DNA from: Gymnogyps californianus
Lineage: Eukaryota > Chordata > Aves > Accipitriformes > Cathartidae
Reading direction: 5' to 3'
Assembly: GCF_018139145.2 (NCBI RefSeq)
Contig: NC_059472.1
Span: 101,692,877-101,756,876 of the forward strand
Length of the DNA: 64,000 nucleotides
The notes beneath the pieces were generated by a model, which was given only the letters and a program-made list of their open reading frames with translations, did no database searches and was not told the DNA's origin. The number at the start of each line of letters is the position of its first letter. Position 1 is the stretch's first letter. This document shows, piece after piece, positions 1 to 13,363 of the stretch. The translations under genes and the position numbers were made by a program.

Positions 1-3000
1 AGCTTAGTTTGCACTAAGTCCGGTACCCACTATTCTGTGATGGGCCCTTGCCTCTGCACTATGATGGATTCTTACAGCTGTCACAGAGGGAGGACTGTAT
101 CTCCTAAATTCAAGAATCCACCTCCATGCCTACGTTAGTCAGCTAGTCTCTGTAGGCAACCACTGTAGAGAAATGGTCTCCTCTGAATAGTAATTCAGAG
201 CACAAGCTTAATTTGAGGGAACAAAACTGCCCTTTAAGGACCCTTTCCCTCTCAGTATTGATTATACCATGAGCATAGAGACAATTAACCTCCTAACTAA
301 GGCATATAAACTGGATGCCTGTACCTGGCAATTTGAATATCACGTCCTCTCCGCCTCTAACCGAAGTCACCTTACTGGCAAATATGCCAGGGATATAACT
401 ATACTGTAGGGCTTGCAACTCAAATTTGAGTTAATTTTAAACTAGGTATTGTTGTATAAGCTGTATGAAAGCTGTAAGATGCTTTAATGGTAGCTCGGGT
501 AGGTCAGCAGTCATGTTCACTGGAGTGAACATAAACATATACTAAGTCAAAAGCATTTATAGCCATAAAAAGTATATTGTTAAAACAACAACACTTGAAA
601 ATTTAAGGGCATTTTAATTTTTTTCACCTACAGCTGCAGCTGAGGAAATAATATCTTGGCAAAAATCAGCCAGCTGCTGAAGGCAGGAGACACCACAGCT
701 CCACGGCCTACCAATCAACCAGTGGGAAGGTGGCACCTCTGAACTGTCTTCAAGAGATGAAAGGCCTCGTTCAAATCCAGTACTTGGCTATGCAGCATCT
801 ATAATTTTAGACCATGCTTTAGAGACTTTCTTCATTCCACGTTGAAGGGTGAGAGCAGAATCCACCACATAAGATATTATAAAATAGTTTCCCAGACTCT
901 TCAAATTCTCCTTTACTCTCAGTCCTTTTTCTTGTTCTTGTCCTAACGCCACTTCTGGTGCGTATGGTGAAAAATAACCCACGCCCAAACAGGTTTGTGT
1001 GACACAGCATTTGGACCACACATACTTACAACACCAGTTTAAAGCAAGGATCACATCACAGCCTCCTGCTTTAAGTCTACTCTTTGCTGTCAAAACTGAC
1101 TTGTTGCATCATTCTTAATCACCACCATGATAAGCTGTGTCTGGGATCTTGACGGCCCTCTGATTCATGGCCTAATTTATCAGCTTCTGGCAGGACATTC
1201 TGTGTGTAAACCTCTCCTTCCACAATAAGCTACCAGTGACAATTTACTCAAGAAATCCTGACGGATGAGACAAGATACACTGCCTTCCTATGTGAAATTG
1301 CATATTGCTGAAATGCTCGGGGTGGCATAGCCACCTCATCTCTCAGGACTGCAACATATTTCTATGCACCCTTTGGACAATGGTCAGGGTAGGCAAAGTT
1401 GTCCTTCACCAACCTGTGCAAGCAGCCTGCTCTGGGGTGATGCGAGTAAAATGTTGGTATAATGGGCATTGAGAAAGCAGGTAGTTAAGAAAGAAGGTAG
1501 GCTATGTTTAAATTAAACCATAACTCTGTCTCCTTGTTTTTTAATACATTTTGGAGAAAAAAATATATATTTACAATTTGGTCAGTCTTTAGAGGTGCTG
1601 CTCAGTCAATAGACAAGAAAAGATACATCATCTATGAAATTAATGGAAATACTTCCAATGAAAAGGAAGAGTTGAGTCAGGCACTAGTGTCTCTACCCCC
1701 AGTTCAAAGAAGAAAGCTCTAGAATTTACCCAGAACAAGGTTTTAGACACCCATAAGACAAGAGGATCTTTTTCTTAAACACATAGTGGAAAGGGAGCAA
1801 AATCCCAAATAAAAAAATCTGTTTTGAACAACAATATAATGTCTATTATTCTGATCAGCATAAGTGAGGGAAAAAGTTTTATCAAACCACAGACAGCTCC
1901 TAGATAAGTGAATTCACATCAGGTTTATTACTCTGAGCAAAAACTAGATATGGTCTAATATTACAGAGACGATTAATTGAATAAGGTATTCAGTCATACC
2001 ATCAAAATGTGTTGATACAGTAAATGGACAGTATTCAATCAGCTCCAGTAAACACCAGTTAAAATACTCTGGGAAATGAAGAACTCTTTGCCAGAATGCT
2101 GTTTAACAGAAAATTATTCACAGACAATTTGACTGGCCCTGTACAGATGAATTCTTTCACGCTTAACTTGGAATTAGAGGGAAAAAGATACTGGAGACTA
2201 TAAAATTCTCTGCTCCTTAGTAATCTAAATCAGAAATTATATTCTAAATCACAAGAAGAATGATGACATGCTATCAGAAGTCAAAAAATTTTAGAAGACA
2301 TTTATAATAATAACAGATATATATATATGTAATTGAAAATTACATATTATTTTGCATATCTCACATTCTCCTTCATCCTGACAATTTGCATGCAAAGAAG
2401 GAATCTTTAAGTGCATTTTAATTGCTACACTACCTTCAAAAATAGAGAATTTTAAAGATATATTTATTATTGTGTAGGGAAGGAAATGTTAATATGAACC
2501 AAATAATTACTCTATTTGCATAGAGATAAGACTTCTTTGTAATAAAATCCTCTTATAAATATAAAGAAGGAACACTGAACACTACAGAGCTTGACAAGCA
2601 AAATATCAGAAAATGTCATCAAGAAAAGGTGCATTCATAGGTGAAAGACTTTCAGTACATTACTTTTCAATATATCTTTAATACTAATGTCAGAGTAACA
2701 GGTCAAGGCTCTAAAATATTCAGCATATGCCATGTTTATTATGTAGAAAGAAAATGTAGATTGGAAAAAAAAACCAGTCAGAAGTACCTGAACTTCTTGC
2801 ACCCCAGAGGATTTTCTTGTGATTATAATTTTTTTAAAGCTGCTGAACCAATGTTTTAATTTAGCAAAGATAAATATCATTTCCTGTGTATGACCTTGAA
2901 TTTTAAGTCTCAGCCCAGAGGGAATATTTACAACCTGTAAACAGACTCTGATAATGGAAATTCTGACAAATCTCACCATTATGATGCTAGTTGCCTTTAT

Positions 3001-3240
3001 CTTCCAATTTTTTTCCCTTTTCCCCCCTCTCCAAGGCACAAATATCCACAGCTGACTAAAATCCTTGTCTTTGGTGCCTATCAGAACATCTCAGACCTTT
3101 GCAGCATAAAAACGACAGGATCACTTGTCATTTACTTTGACTTGGCTTTACCTTAGCGTGTATAAAGTCAGCTTGTATTAGGCCTTTATTCCATTTCGGG
3201 GCCTTTTACAAAACATTGGCAAAAATTAAGCACAAGATCA
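1..3240. other. Unassigned AT-rich noncoding DNA
   Basis: No coding region is supported. Open frames are short (72-134 codons), lie on both strands and have no recognisable domains. The composition is AT-rich, with many homopolymer runs. One perfect inverted repeat at 2325-2347 is listed separately. I recognised no transposon in this stretch, although old diverged repeats could be missed by eye. Confidence 0.6.
2325..2347. repeat. Perfect short inverted repeat
   Basis: The arms ATATGTAATT (2325-2334) and AATTACATAT (2338-2347) are perfect reverse complements separated by three bases (GAA). The left arm grows out of a short AT dinucleotide run starting about 2318. It could form a 10-base-pair hairpin, but AT-rich DNA produces such structures by chance. 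Confidence 0.7.
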
Positions 3241-4836
3241 ACTACTTTACGTGAATGCAGGCACCTCTACATTCCCTGGAGCAGGGTGCCTGTCCAAGCC
3301 CCCTTGGCAAGCCCTTGGGGACCTCCAGAGCACATGTACTGTATGCAGCATCAGGCACCTTCATGCTGAAAGCTGTTTCCCCAAAGACAGCAGAATTCAA
3401 AAAGAGCTCTTCTGCTTGTTCTGACTGGCGTTCCTGTCTCATACTGCCAGCTTAAAGCAGGAGGTTTCTGTTCCACTGCCTTTCAGAGTCCATACATCAC
3501 CCCCTAAGTGCCATATTGACAGTATAGACAAGAAGCTGGAGACAAACAGTGGTGTATCTAGGTTCCTCTGAATCCCTCTTATGAGCGCCCACTGGTGAGG
3601 CTCTTTTCAGGATACACAAAGCCCCCTTCATTGTTTTGTGGGAAAAGTGAGACGGTGGAGAAGCAGCACAACTACTGCTTACAAACCTCGGTAGTCACAT
3701 TATGATGCTGCAGCAGGGTTTTGCTCAGGCCCGTAGGGCTGAGCAAAATGGCTGTTTTCATCAGCCATGGTTCCCAAGAGAGGAGTTTCCTATGCCCTAC
3801 AACTTCCACGTACCTCATTCAGGTGCTCTCTCTCAGTATTGTGAGCGCTCTGTCTCTAGCCCGACAGCTCTCAGTCAATCTCTTTTGCTCCTGTCCTTCC
3901 CACCATCTTGTGGGCACTTAGTGGCACACATCAGGTACAAAGCCTGGTCAGACCGTGCAGACCAGACATACTCTGACCAACTGCCACATCAGCTGCTCCA
4001 CAAGCCTTGCTTCAGTGCCAAAACTTCCGGATCTCCTCCACTGTCCTCAAAGCAACCACTGCCCTGTGAGAGGCTACCCAGGCCAAGTGGGGGACCTCAG
4101 TGCTGTGCACAGCCATGGTGCCTAGGATCCCCAGAAGCAGCTCACAGCCAAAGCAGGAACACCTGCATATGAACTATCATGGGCCACTGGGGTAGGCTTT
4201 CTTCAACATTTTTTCCTTTCCCCCTGTCCTTACCCCTTCCCCAACTCTTCTTAATCCCTGCTTGGAGCTACACAGTTGCTGTAGATAGAGATACCAGATC
4301 ATCCTGGCATGTTTCTCACCTACCTTGTCCAAAGGAGGAGGAGCTCAGGGGCCTCTTTTAATGACCAGCTGATGCCAAGAGAATGTGTGTCTACATGAGG
4401 GGACTGTGCAGTCAAGCCATGATGTACAAGGGGCATGTATGGGTCTGTTCAGCTGTCCTGGGGTGCGAATGAGCACTCAGGATCTCCCAGGTTGGGCCAG
4501 TCCCTTGTGGGAGGTACTCAGATGGCCACAGGCAGCGTGTGGTAGGGTCCCAGCATCCAGTTTCACCAGATTACACAGGTTATCACTCTTACGAGGCCTG
4601 CTAGGCACACTGTCCAGGCTAAGTGTGAACAAAGAAGATGGTGACCCAATGGGACACACTAAATTCAGCCACTATTGTGGCTCTGGGTACCTCCCTGTGC
4701 ATAGACAGATTCCTTGTCACTTTTTTTTTCTTTTTTGAATGTCAGCAGCATTTCTATTCCATTGCTCAGGCTACCTCAATACTTTACAATGTGCAGGTGC
4801 ATGCAGCTGAAGGTAGACAACCTCAGGTTTTCCAGC
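3241..4836. other. GC-richer noncoding patch with overlapping open frames
   Basis: This stretch is richer in GC than its surroundings, so stop codons are sparser and open frames of up to 156 codons appear (3702-4172 plus, 4385-4738 plus), some with antisense partners. None has a domain, a repeated motif or a signal peptide that I can recognise, and nothing suggests splicing into a longer protein. A run of T at about 4721-4734 is interrupted by one C. It is probably unconstrained intergenic or intronic DNA, but an exon of an unfamiliar gene cannot be excluded by eye. Confidence 0.5.
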
Positions 4837-5112
4837 TGTGCTGGTTTTGGCTGGGATAGAGTTAATTCTCTTCATAGTAGCTAGTATGGGGCTAGGTTTT
4901 GGATTCCTGCTGAAAACAGTGTTGATAATACAGGGATGTTTTCATTATTGCTGAGCAGTGCTTACACAGAGTCAAGGCCTTTTCTGCTTCTCACACCACC
5001 CCACCAGCGAGAACGCTCGGGGTGCACAAGAAGCTGGGAGGGGACACAGCCGGGACAGCTGACCCCAACTGACCAAAGGGATATTCCATACCATATGATA
5101 TCATGCTCAGCG

Positions 5113-5118
5113 TATAAA
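5113..5118 (+). promoter_or_regulatory. LTR TATA box
   Basis: TATAAA lies within CAGCGTATAAAGCTGGGGG, in the position expected for the U3 promoter of the LTR. Transcription would start some 25-30 bases downstream if the promoter is still active. Activity is not shown by the sequence. Confidence 0.6.
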
Positions 5119-5299
5119 GCTGGGGGAAGAAGAAGGAAGGGAAGGACGTTCAGAGTGATGGCGTTTGTCTTCCCAAGTAACCGTTAGGTGTGATGGAGCC
5201 CTGCTTTCCTGGAGATGGCTGAACACCTGCCTGCCGGTGGGAAGTAGTGAATGAATTCCTTGTTTTGCTTTGCTTGCATGTGTGGTTTTTGCTTTACTT

Positions 5300-5305
5300 A
5301 TTAAA
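5300..5305 (+). terminator. LTR polyadenylation signal
   Basis: ATTAAA is followed by CTGTCTTTATCTCAACCC, a conserved block that also occurs in the related minus-strand LTR at 54631-55230. It marks the R/U5 side of the LTR. Confidence 0.55.
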
Positions 5306-5431
5306 CTGTCTTTATCTCAACCCGCAAGTCTTCTCACTTTTACCCTTCTGATTCTCTCCCCCATCCCACGGGGGGCGAGTGAGCGAGCGGCTGTGTGGTG
5401 CTTAGTTGCCAGCTGGGGTTAAATCACGACA

Positions 5432-8400
5432 TCAGCTCTACACACCACCTTGCACTGCACACATCCCGTGTATTTCCTACACTTAGAATTAGGCCTGCAA
5501 GCATTATTATTCAGTCTAGACTCACTCCAAATATCATTTAATCTTGTACTATTCAAATATTTTTTGAAGGGTGGAGTCATCAAAGGAAAGCCCCTTTTTT
5601 CCTTCAAAACTGAAAGATGTTTTCACCTTTACTTGCCATTTGGTTTCATTTTTCTCACTTACTCCAAATATCTTTGCTATCGGCCTCAGTCAAACTAAGA
5701 CACAGTCTTGGCTGAGTACCAGCTATTATATACATAACTGTAGAACAATTCCCATTATCATTAAAATGATACAAAATAGGAAAGATAGCAAGGCTAGAGA
5801 ATGGTTAGCTGGTATGGGTGCAGCCTTCACATTGCCTCAGTCCTTCTCCGTTTCTCACAATATGAAGTGATCCTTCATAAATGTGCTGGAATTAATTTAT
5901 GTTCTCCTCTACGTTCTGCTATATCTCTAAAATTGGCTAGGATGGCTTGTGCTTTGGGTTAAAATTAAATTATCATTAAAATTTCCTTTATTTTACCATG
6001 CTGTCTTTGATGGAGATTGGACTTTGTAAACCCAGATCTACAAACTGTTTCTTGTTAGAACTTATTTTAACTGATCATCTTAATTCTTGTGATAAGAACA
6101 TCATCAGCCCGTGCTTGTTCTTACTCATAATACAGTTCAGCTTCAGCATGGCTGCTACTCATCTTCAGAGAAAAGGATACCCGTATCTTGAGTTCTTGTT
6201 ACCTTCTGGTGGGCAGAAGAATATTTTGGTATTTTACTATGCCAGTACACACACATATTGCAGTGTTCTTTGGGTCTTAGGATTCACAGTTTATTAGGGT
6301 ATTTATCATTTCAGTATACAGGGAATGAAAGAAGGAAGTAAAGTCTTCTCTAGAATCCATCTCCTGCAAATATATTGTTTTAATGGGAGGTCTATGAGAG
6401 GCCTTGGTGTCAGCTGGCTTGTTGACTTGAACATGTACAACTAGTCTGTAGTAAGTCTCTTCGGGGAAGTCCTCTCCTATGTGGCTTCACAAACTGCTAA
6501 AACCTTCAAATAATCTGGAAAAGAAGTTCAGCTGTTAGAGACTAATTTGGGGAAACGAGTCAGCAAGTGAGCCGACTGAAATGCCTGCTGCATTGCATCA
6601 GTCAGAGCTAAGGAGAGGACAAACCTTCCAGCAAGTGAAACAGCTTGTAGTATGCCTTTCAAAACCAGGAGGAAAGATTAGTCCCTTTTTCAACAAGAAA
6701 AGACTAAATGCCCTCAAAACAAGCCAAAACCTCCAGCACAAGAAGCCTTTTAACTTTTGGTCTGTATCTCTCCATCAATATGTCATCATATGATAATGTG
6801 CTACAGAAGTACATTATAAATTGTGTCCTCTGTCCCCTTCACAATATTTTGCTCCGTGTAGCTGTGGTTCTGGTAGGAACATTCTGGTTTAAACTGCTTT
6901 TCAAGCTCCAGACTCCTACTGAAAAAGTAAAATTCAGTGTAGCTATTTGTGTAGATACATTCAGTAACTGTGATGGAAAAAAAAAAAAAAAGACCCCAAA
7001 ACAGAAACCAGCTGTATCCAAGCATGTATAGCAGGCATGTAAAATTTTCCATAGCCTTGGGCAAGAAATCTATGCATAGAAAAATTCCTAAGGTGTCAGA
7101 GTAACCAGAAATGCATTAACAAGTAGATAATTAGGGACTGATTATGAAGACTTACCAGATGGATATGAAATTAAAGTTTGGGGATTTTGTTGGTTTTGGG
7201 TTTTTATATATTTCCCAAGTAACCTTTATTTAGCTGCAGTCAGCAATTTTATTCTCCCTGTTACCCAGTACAGCCAAGAAGTTACTTAACAGTTGATGCT
7301 GGAATTTCACTCACACTTTCTTCCTAATTTGATTCAAAATGCTTCATCTGGTACCCAGTTCATACTCTTTGTTCAGTAGGCTGTCAAAAGGTTAAAAATA
7401 AATCAGTAAATAAGCGGGAGTATTTTTCATTTAGAAGCAGTTGTAGAAGGAATTGCCTTTTCAGCAATGTTTACATTATAAACAACTGGTTTCCTTTCAA
7501 ACAGTATTTTTTTTGAGAAAAAAAGGATACTTTATATGCTGTCTCACATGTCCAGAAAAGTTACATTACTGAGACACTATATTTAGGAGTCTGGGTATAT
7601 AAATGTCAAGAAATTAGCTGTCCAAGCTCTCTAGCTATTTTGACCTCATTTACACACAATGTAAACTTCTTTCACAGCCGTATACAGCAAACGATACCCA
7701 TACTGAAATATTTGCACTACTTGTGACATCTGAGTAGAGAAGTTTAGACTACATTGATTAGATTAGCAAGTGAGAAGGAAAAGCCAAAGTTGCTATCAAC
7801 CTGGAGACTGAAAAAGTCTCAATTTCATCACAAGAAGACAGGTTTATCATTAATAAAACGTAAGGCATGCAGGAATAAAGTTTTCTATTAACAAAGCAAG
7901 TGCTTGTGTAAAGCAAACTAGAAGCAGTGCAAGTTTTCCAAAATGTCCTTTTGCTGTGCCATAAACCAGTCCTGGCAGGGCAACTTCTGAAGATATCTAC
8001 TCAGTTCATTGCTGCCACACTGAGATTGCAAGTGAGAGTGACAATAGATGCTTCAAAAAATATGAATATCTCACCACTAAATAATGAGTACATTTAACAT
8101 AATTCTCTAAACAGCTGTCAAATGATAACAGCTTTGCGTCATTACTACTAGAGCTGAATCATTGCTCCGGATTCAAAATCTCCAGTTTGAATTATCGATT
8201 CCCCAGCCTCTCCAATCCCTCCAAATGTCCATTCACATGTCAGCTGTAAGTGCTCTTGGTTTATGAGGGAGCTGTGATTAATATGTGCAATGTGCAAAAA
8301 ATATTTGCCATTAAAAAAATCTATACACAAGAACCCCCTGAACTCACAGCAGTGCTCTGAATATCATCTTGGTGATGACTTCTATGCCACCAGATTTTAT

Positions 8401-11400
8401 GGCTCAGGAATACCGAGATCCTCAATAGCTGTACTTAGTCCTCACCCTGCATCCCCAAAACAAAGATACAAATAAAAGAGGACTTGATACGTGAACAAAG
8501 AGAGAGAGAGAGAGAAATTTTTTGGTGCTCTCGCTAAATAAGTTGTCTGACGGGGAACAAGGAGAGTTGTAATGTGCATATGTACTATTGTGGGAAAACC
8601 TATTTGGGTCTGTTACAATAAAGAAACAGATGAAGAACAGTCCATCTGTGCACAAATATGACCCCTGCAATGCTGCCAACATCAGAGTGATCTGCCAAAT
8701 GATACCATCTGCACAAATGGAAATTCTTCTATGGGCAGATTGAGCTCACGTGCAGATTTAGTAAAACTCTTAAAGGAGTACTGTATCCCGAGGGACTGTC
8801 CACTTTGGAGGTGGAGGAAACTTACTCCCTGCTAATTCTTGTTCTGCTGCATGGCCCATTGAGGCTCTGAAGGATGTGGTCCTTCACAAAATGGGGGGGG
8901 AAAGGGAGTGGGGTTGTGAACTTCTCCATCTCTTGGGATCCCTGAGCAGGACAAGTGCGTCTTGCTCTCTCTTCCAGCTAGCAAGAACTAGCTCCTTCCC
9001 TTGCACCACTCTAGGAGGATTCCTTCTTGTCACCTCAATGAGGACAACAGGAAGACCCTGGTTGAGGGCTGCACTACTGCTGAATTGCAAGGGCCTTACG
9101 GGGCAGTGATTTGTGATTCCTGATTCTGAGTGGAGAAGCTCGTCTCGCAGAGCTCCTGACCTGCAGAGAAGGAACCTGACCCTTCAGCACAGCGCCTGAA
9201 GGGATTTCTGACTGTAACCCCATTTCTGTGCAGCTTGTCGTCCCAAAGAGTAGCATAGATGGTTGAATCCATAGGGGCTTTAACCACTTCTTTGAGAACA
9301 ACTGTCCTAGAAGGAGGACTGTGGGGACATCTGTATCCTGGAGCACAGGGAGGTTGCCTAAATTCACCAACACTTTCGCAGCTCACCTTATCTGAAGGAG
9401 ATTGCCAAGAAAGCCATCAGAATCACCTGGCAGGAGAGAGGCTGTCAGTCTACTCTGGCAGTAGATTGGGCCCAAAGGCTTGACAGAGCCTGTGTTTGGA
9501 GTCATGTAAATATTCATATACAGGTACAATCTTCTTTGAAAGGAGCTACATGGGAAATGAAGACAGTGAGTCTTCAAGGCCCCCAGAGGCCTCAGAGAGG
9601 TGCCTTGGGCAAGGATCTGCCCAGAGACACCATTAAGTGGAAAATGAGCCTGAGCTAAAACAAAGAATTAAAAGCAGTTGTGGAAGTTTTTACCTGCTGA
9701 GTCCCCCCGCCAATTTCTCTGGATTTACAATCACTTTTTAAAACAGTTATCTGTCCCCTGTTGCTTTGTAAAAGACCGGCACACAAAAAGAGAGACTAAG
9801 TAATTGACTTCATAGGAAAAACAAATCTGACCACGCACAAAGCACTACGAAGAAAGCATAGTCAAATTAAAAAAGACAAACAGATTTCTTTCCTTTAATC
9901 CTCTTTCTGTAAAGCATTTTAGGTGCTACTTATAACAACAAGCAACAATAAAATCAGAAATAACTTATGTTGATGGTATCCCTGGAAAAATACACAGAAC
10001 ATGCACTTTGCTCATGATAGACCTATAACCACTTTCATTCAGTAATATTTCCATAGAAAATGTTTGGATACTTTAGCAAGAAGGATGCTGTCTTTATGTA
10101 TTTTTCTTCTGGACACCCTTCTAAAGTAGGGAAATATCTTTATTTTTCTTATCCAGAAGCAAAAAACTTGTAACCCGTATTTGCAGGTCCTGTCTGAGAT
10201 CAGGCCTCGTATTCACAAGTATTGATTGATTAAAGCCCAATTCCAAAACTGGGTTTAGTCTGCAGTGATGAGCACTGAAGTGATCAGCTTGAGGGGTCCA
10301 AGTCCTGGAACAGAAATCATAACGCTGGGACAGGTACTTAGGGATCTCCCCCGGGCATTGCAGAGGTAGGTACCCAGTGCAACAAGACTGATGCGCGCAG
10401 GTATTTGTCTTAAACCCTGTGCTTTGCCAGGTGCTGCATGCCTTATGGAGTGCAAACAAAAGACAACCCCCTCTTTCCAAAGTCAGAGCTTCAGCTCTTC
10501 CCTTCCAAAAAAAAAACCAGCTTGCTTTTTTTCCCCTTGGAGAGCACAGCTACTGTAGGACACAGCCTCACCTTTTTGCATAAATAGATCACCTTTCAAA
10601 AATGCAGAAGAGCCACTTTCACTGTATTCCTCAGCCTAAAGGGATTCACAGCTACATCTCTCCCAAGAGTGTGTTAAAGCTACCAGCTATTCTGGAAAGA
10701 AGGTATTCTCCACTCCTGCAGCAAAAAAGGAGACAGTAAAAGTGCCTTGACAAGTAGATACCAGGTAGGTAGGTTAACCATCAAAGATTGTTTCACGTGA
10801 AAGAGAAGCAGCCTGTGGAGCACAGACTGGAACTTCTCCCTCCTATGCAAGCACCCCGATTACAAGTTTATGACCTACATAACTTGCAATTAAAAAAAAA
10901 AAAACAAAACAACTGTCAGTTATTCTGTTTGATGAGAGATGCCACCCTCCAAAATGTGCATGCTGAATTTAGCCTGTTTTTCCTTTTTCAGGGAAAGCAT
11001 GAAACTATTCAAACATGCTTTTTTTAAAAAAAAAGAAGCTATATACTTGTGAGACGACTGATTGATACATGCTGTCAATGGACCAGTTTCCAAGGTGACA
11101 GCTCTTCCAATAAGCTGCTTTAAAACTGGGTTTTGAGGGTGCAGGAAATATGTATAAATATAGGTATAACAGAATGCCTTCTGTTCAAAATTATTTTTCT
11201 TCTTCCAAGAAATGTTTTAAATGTTGACAACCAAGCTGTATCAGAAAACTAATCAGCACATCGACACCTCGGAGTCAAAACGAAATGCAGACTCCACTTA
11301 ACTTGAATGGCAGTTGCATAGTGACACTTGTCTTCTGTGAAAATTATTATGGAACAGAACCAAGACCTGGAACATTTGGGTTCTTTGTTTTGCCAGTCTT

Positions 11401-13330
11401 CCTGTGAGATACTAACCAAGATACGAGGGGGTTTTTTTTAGTTATGCATTAGCTTACTCCTCAGTTATGTGAGGAGTTTAGTTCAGAAAGTGATAAAAAT
11501 TTGTTAGATGAATAGCATCAGCCTGCTGTCTACATTTTGCAATCGTACTAATCACTCTGGGACACATATGAGTTTAAGTACTAAAGAAATGGCAACATAC
11601 CTTCAGGGAAGATCCAGTGCTTTCTTCTTCAAGAGCAAGAGGTCCTCTGAAAAAAAATCTTCTTCAAGAAATATCTGTCCACATATTTTCAACATGGATT
11701 TTTTTGCTTCCAGTGTGCTACATTATGTTGTGTTAACAGAATTCAGAAAACTGTGGTCAATCTGCCTTGGATAAAGTGCCTTAATTTTCTTCTTGAAGAA
11801 CTTAACTTTTTTAAAATCAAAATTAATAGATAATAATTTAATAGTATATTACTGTAAGAATACTAGGCATATGTAAACCACTTAATAAAGTGTGATTTCA
11901 ACCTTTTTTCTTATCCACATAGCATACCTTATTCCATCCATCTTCACTCTGCATTAAGTACTTACAAAAAATGGAACCCAATAGGAACATGTTGTTCTCA
12001 CAAAAACCTGCTGCACTAGAACAGAGCAAGGTATATCAAAGAGAAAATAATCAAAATGAGACTATTATTAATGAAGGTTAATTAGTTATCTAATTTTAGA
12101 ATTTCCTGCTGCTAATACAGCTTTTGATGCATTTCTTATGCAATGCATAAAAGAAATAGACAAAAGTAAAAGGCATTGTTTGCCTTATGTAAGATGATAA
12201 TTTAACTAAGTATTTTCTACTTTTTTCCAGCTGAAGTGTCTTTTCAGTTAAGGCTGAATAGGTTGTGTTATCAGCAAGATACTACCTTTCTATAAGTAGT
12301 TTGCATGCTGGGGGATATTCCAAGGACAACTCTTGTTCTTTTCTTGTCAAGATAGCTTATAAACTGTCAGGTGGCCATTTATTCCACCTAGCTGAAGGTC
12401 TGTCTTGAAGGATATTTGATTAGGTCCATCTGATCAAGATGGAGATCTAACATCACCAGGAGGATAGTAATTTTTATTGCCAAGTTAAATGTTCAGAGGT
12501 ACATGCATTTAACATAGCTCTTTCTCCTATTTCAGACAGATTGTAGGTAATGTTTTTTCCCCGGTAAGATATGGATCTCACTGCAAGTTCAAGACTGCAC
12601 CAATCTCATCTGACAGCATTGTCTCTTTAAGCCATCCTACAAGATTAATTTGTTCAGCTTCATAAACCAAAAACCCAATTCTAAAATTTTGCTATTTAAC
12701 TGAGTTTAAAATCATTACAGGTAAAGACAGTTAAAACACTGTGGCCCCAAAACATGAGGAAGAAGTGGCTGTCAGCTGGCTTCATACTTCAAGCAGTTAT
12801 TCCTTTTAGACTTTGAAGAACCACATCATATACATTTTAGATCATCTTATCTTTTTCTTTTATATAAAAAAAACCTTGTGCAGGTATTATGAAAAGTACT
12901 GTACTAGGGTAGCAAGCCTACAAAATTTAAAAGATTAATCAACCTACAGGAAAGAGATGGATGACCATTGATTACCATGCACACGTGTTCAAGATGATAG
13001 ATGAGTGCTGTCAGAGCATTGATCTTTGCAAATTAGCCTGCCTTTGGTCAACTATCGCTTGTCTTTGGGACTTCTTCCCTTAGTAGCTATCCTTAAAAAA
13101 AAATAATCTTACACAGCTCACTCTGTTCCAAGCCATTACTTTGAGCATAGTCTCATTGATACAGCCATAGCTCATCCTCATCTTAGAGCCATTCTGCAAA
13201 AAGATAAGAGGTGGTTGCATTTTTCCTCATTCTGTAAAAAGATCCACAAGATCTTTTGCATTTTTCTCCCAGGATCTATTTTCCATCTCATTCTGCCATA
13301 AGGTCATTTTTCTCATTAAAGTTTACATGT
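5432..13330. other. Unassigned noncoding DNA
   Basis: No gene is supported in nearly 8 kb. Open frames are 60-119 codons, on both strands, without recognisable domains. The minus-strand frame at 10121-10480 and the overlapping pair near 9074-9386 fall in slightly GC-richer DNA and look like chance frames. Simple sequences include a 15-base A run at 6977-6991 and an AG dinucleotide run at 8499-8515. I saw no transposon that I could name. Confidence 0.55.
8499..8515. repeat. (AG)n microsatellite
   Basis: About eight AG units in a row, with no other dinucleotide repeat around. It is an ordinary short simple repeat. Confidence 0.85.
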
Positions 13331-13363
13331 TGTGCTTGTTTTGGCTGGGATAGAGTTCATTTT
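13331..13363 (+). mobile_element. Tiny fragment of an avian ERV LTR start
   Basis: The 33 bases beginning TGTGCTTGTTTTGGCTGGGA match the first 33 bases of the LTR at 4837 with only a few differences, then the similarity stops abruptly. The remaining 560 or so bases of the LTR are missing. The simplest explanation is an LTR that was almost wholly deleted. A small template-switch or gene-conversion copy is also possible. Confidence 0.6.

Larger units (their letters stand above)
4837..5431 (+). mobile_element. Solo LTR of an avian endogenous retrovirus (plus strand)
   Basis: The element opens with TGTGCTGGTTTTGGCTGGGA and closes with GGGGTTAAATCACGACA, giving the TG...CA ends of a retroviral LTR about 595 bases long. 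This sequence is a familiar dispersed LTR in bird genomes. A TATA box (TATAAA, 5113-5118) lies about 275 bases in. A polyadenylation signal (ATTAAA, 5300-5305) precedes a U5-like end with the conserved tract around GAGTGAGCGAGCGGCTGTG. Five flanking bases match at four positions (CCAGC at 4832-4836, TCAGC at 5432-5436), consistent with a slightly decayed target-site duplication. There is no gag, pol or env beside it, so it is probably a solo LTR left by recombination between two LTRs. The assignment to an ERVL- or ERVK-like subfamily is open. An open frame at 4936-5187 is only LTR sequence. Confidence 0.88.

Noticed and set aside
770..790. GTTCAAATCC, resembling a tRNA B box
   Set aside because: No A box at the right distance and no cloverleaf arms could be found.
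2635..3039. 134-codon minus-strand open frame
   Set aside because: AT-rich, random-looking translation; no domain. A plus-strand frame covers half of it.
3702..4172. 156-codon plus-strand open frame
   Set aside because: Ser/Pro/Gln/Leu-rich low-information translation in a GC-richer patch, with an alternative frame at 3721-3921. No domain.
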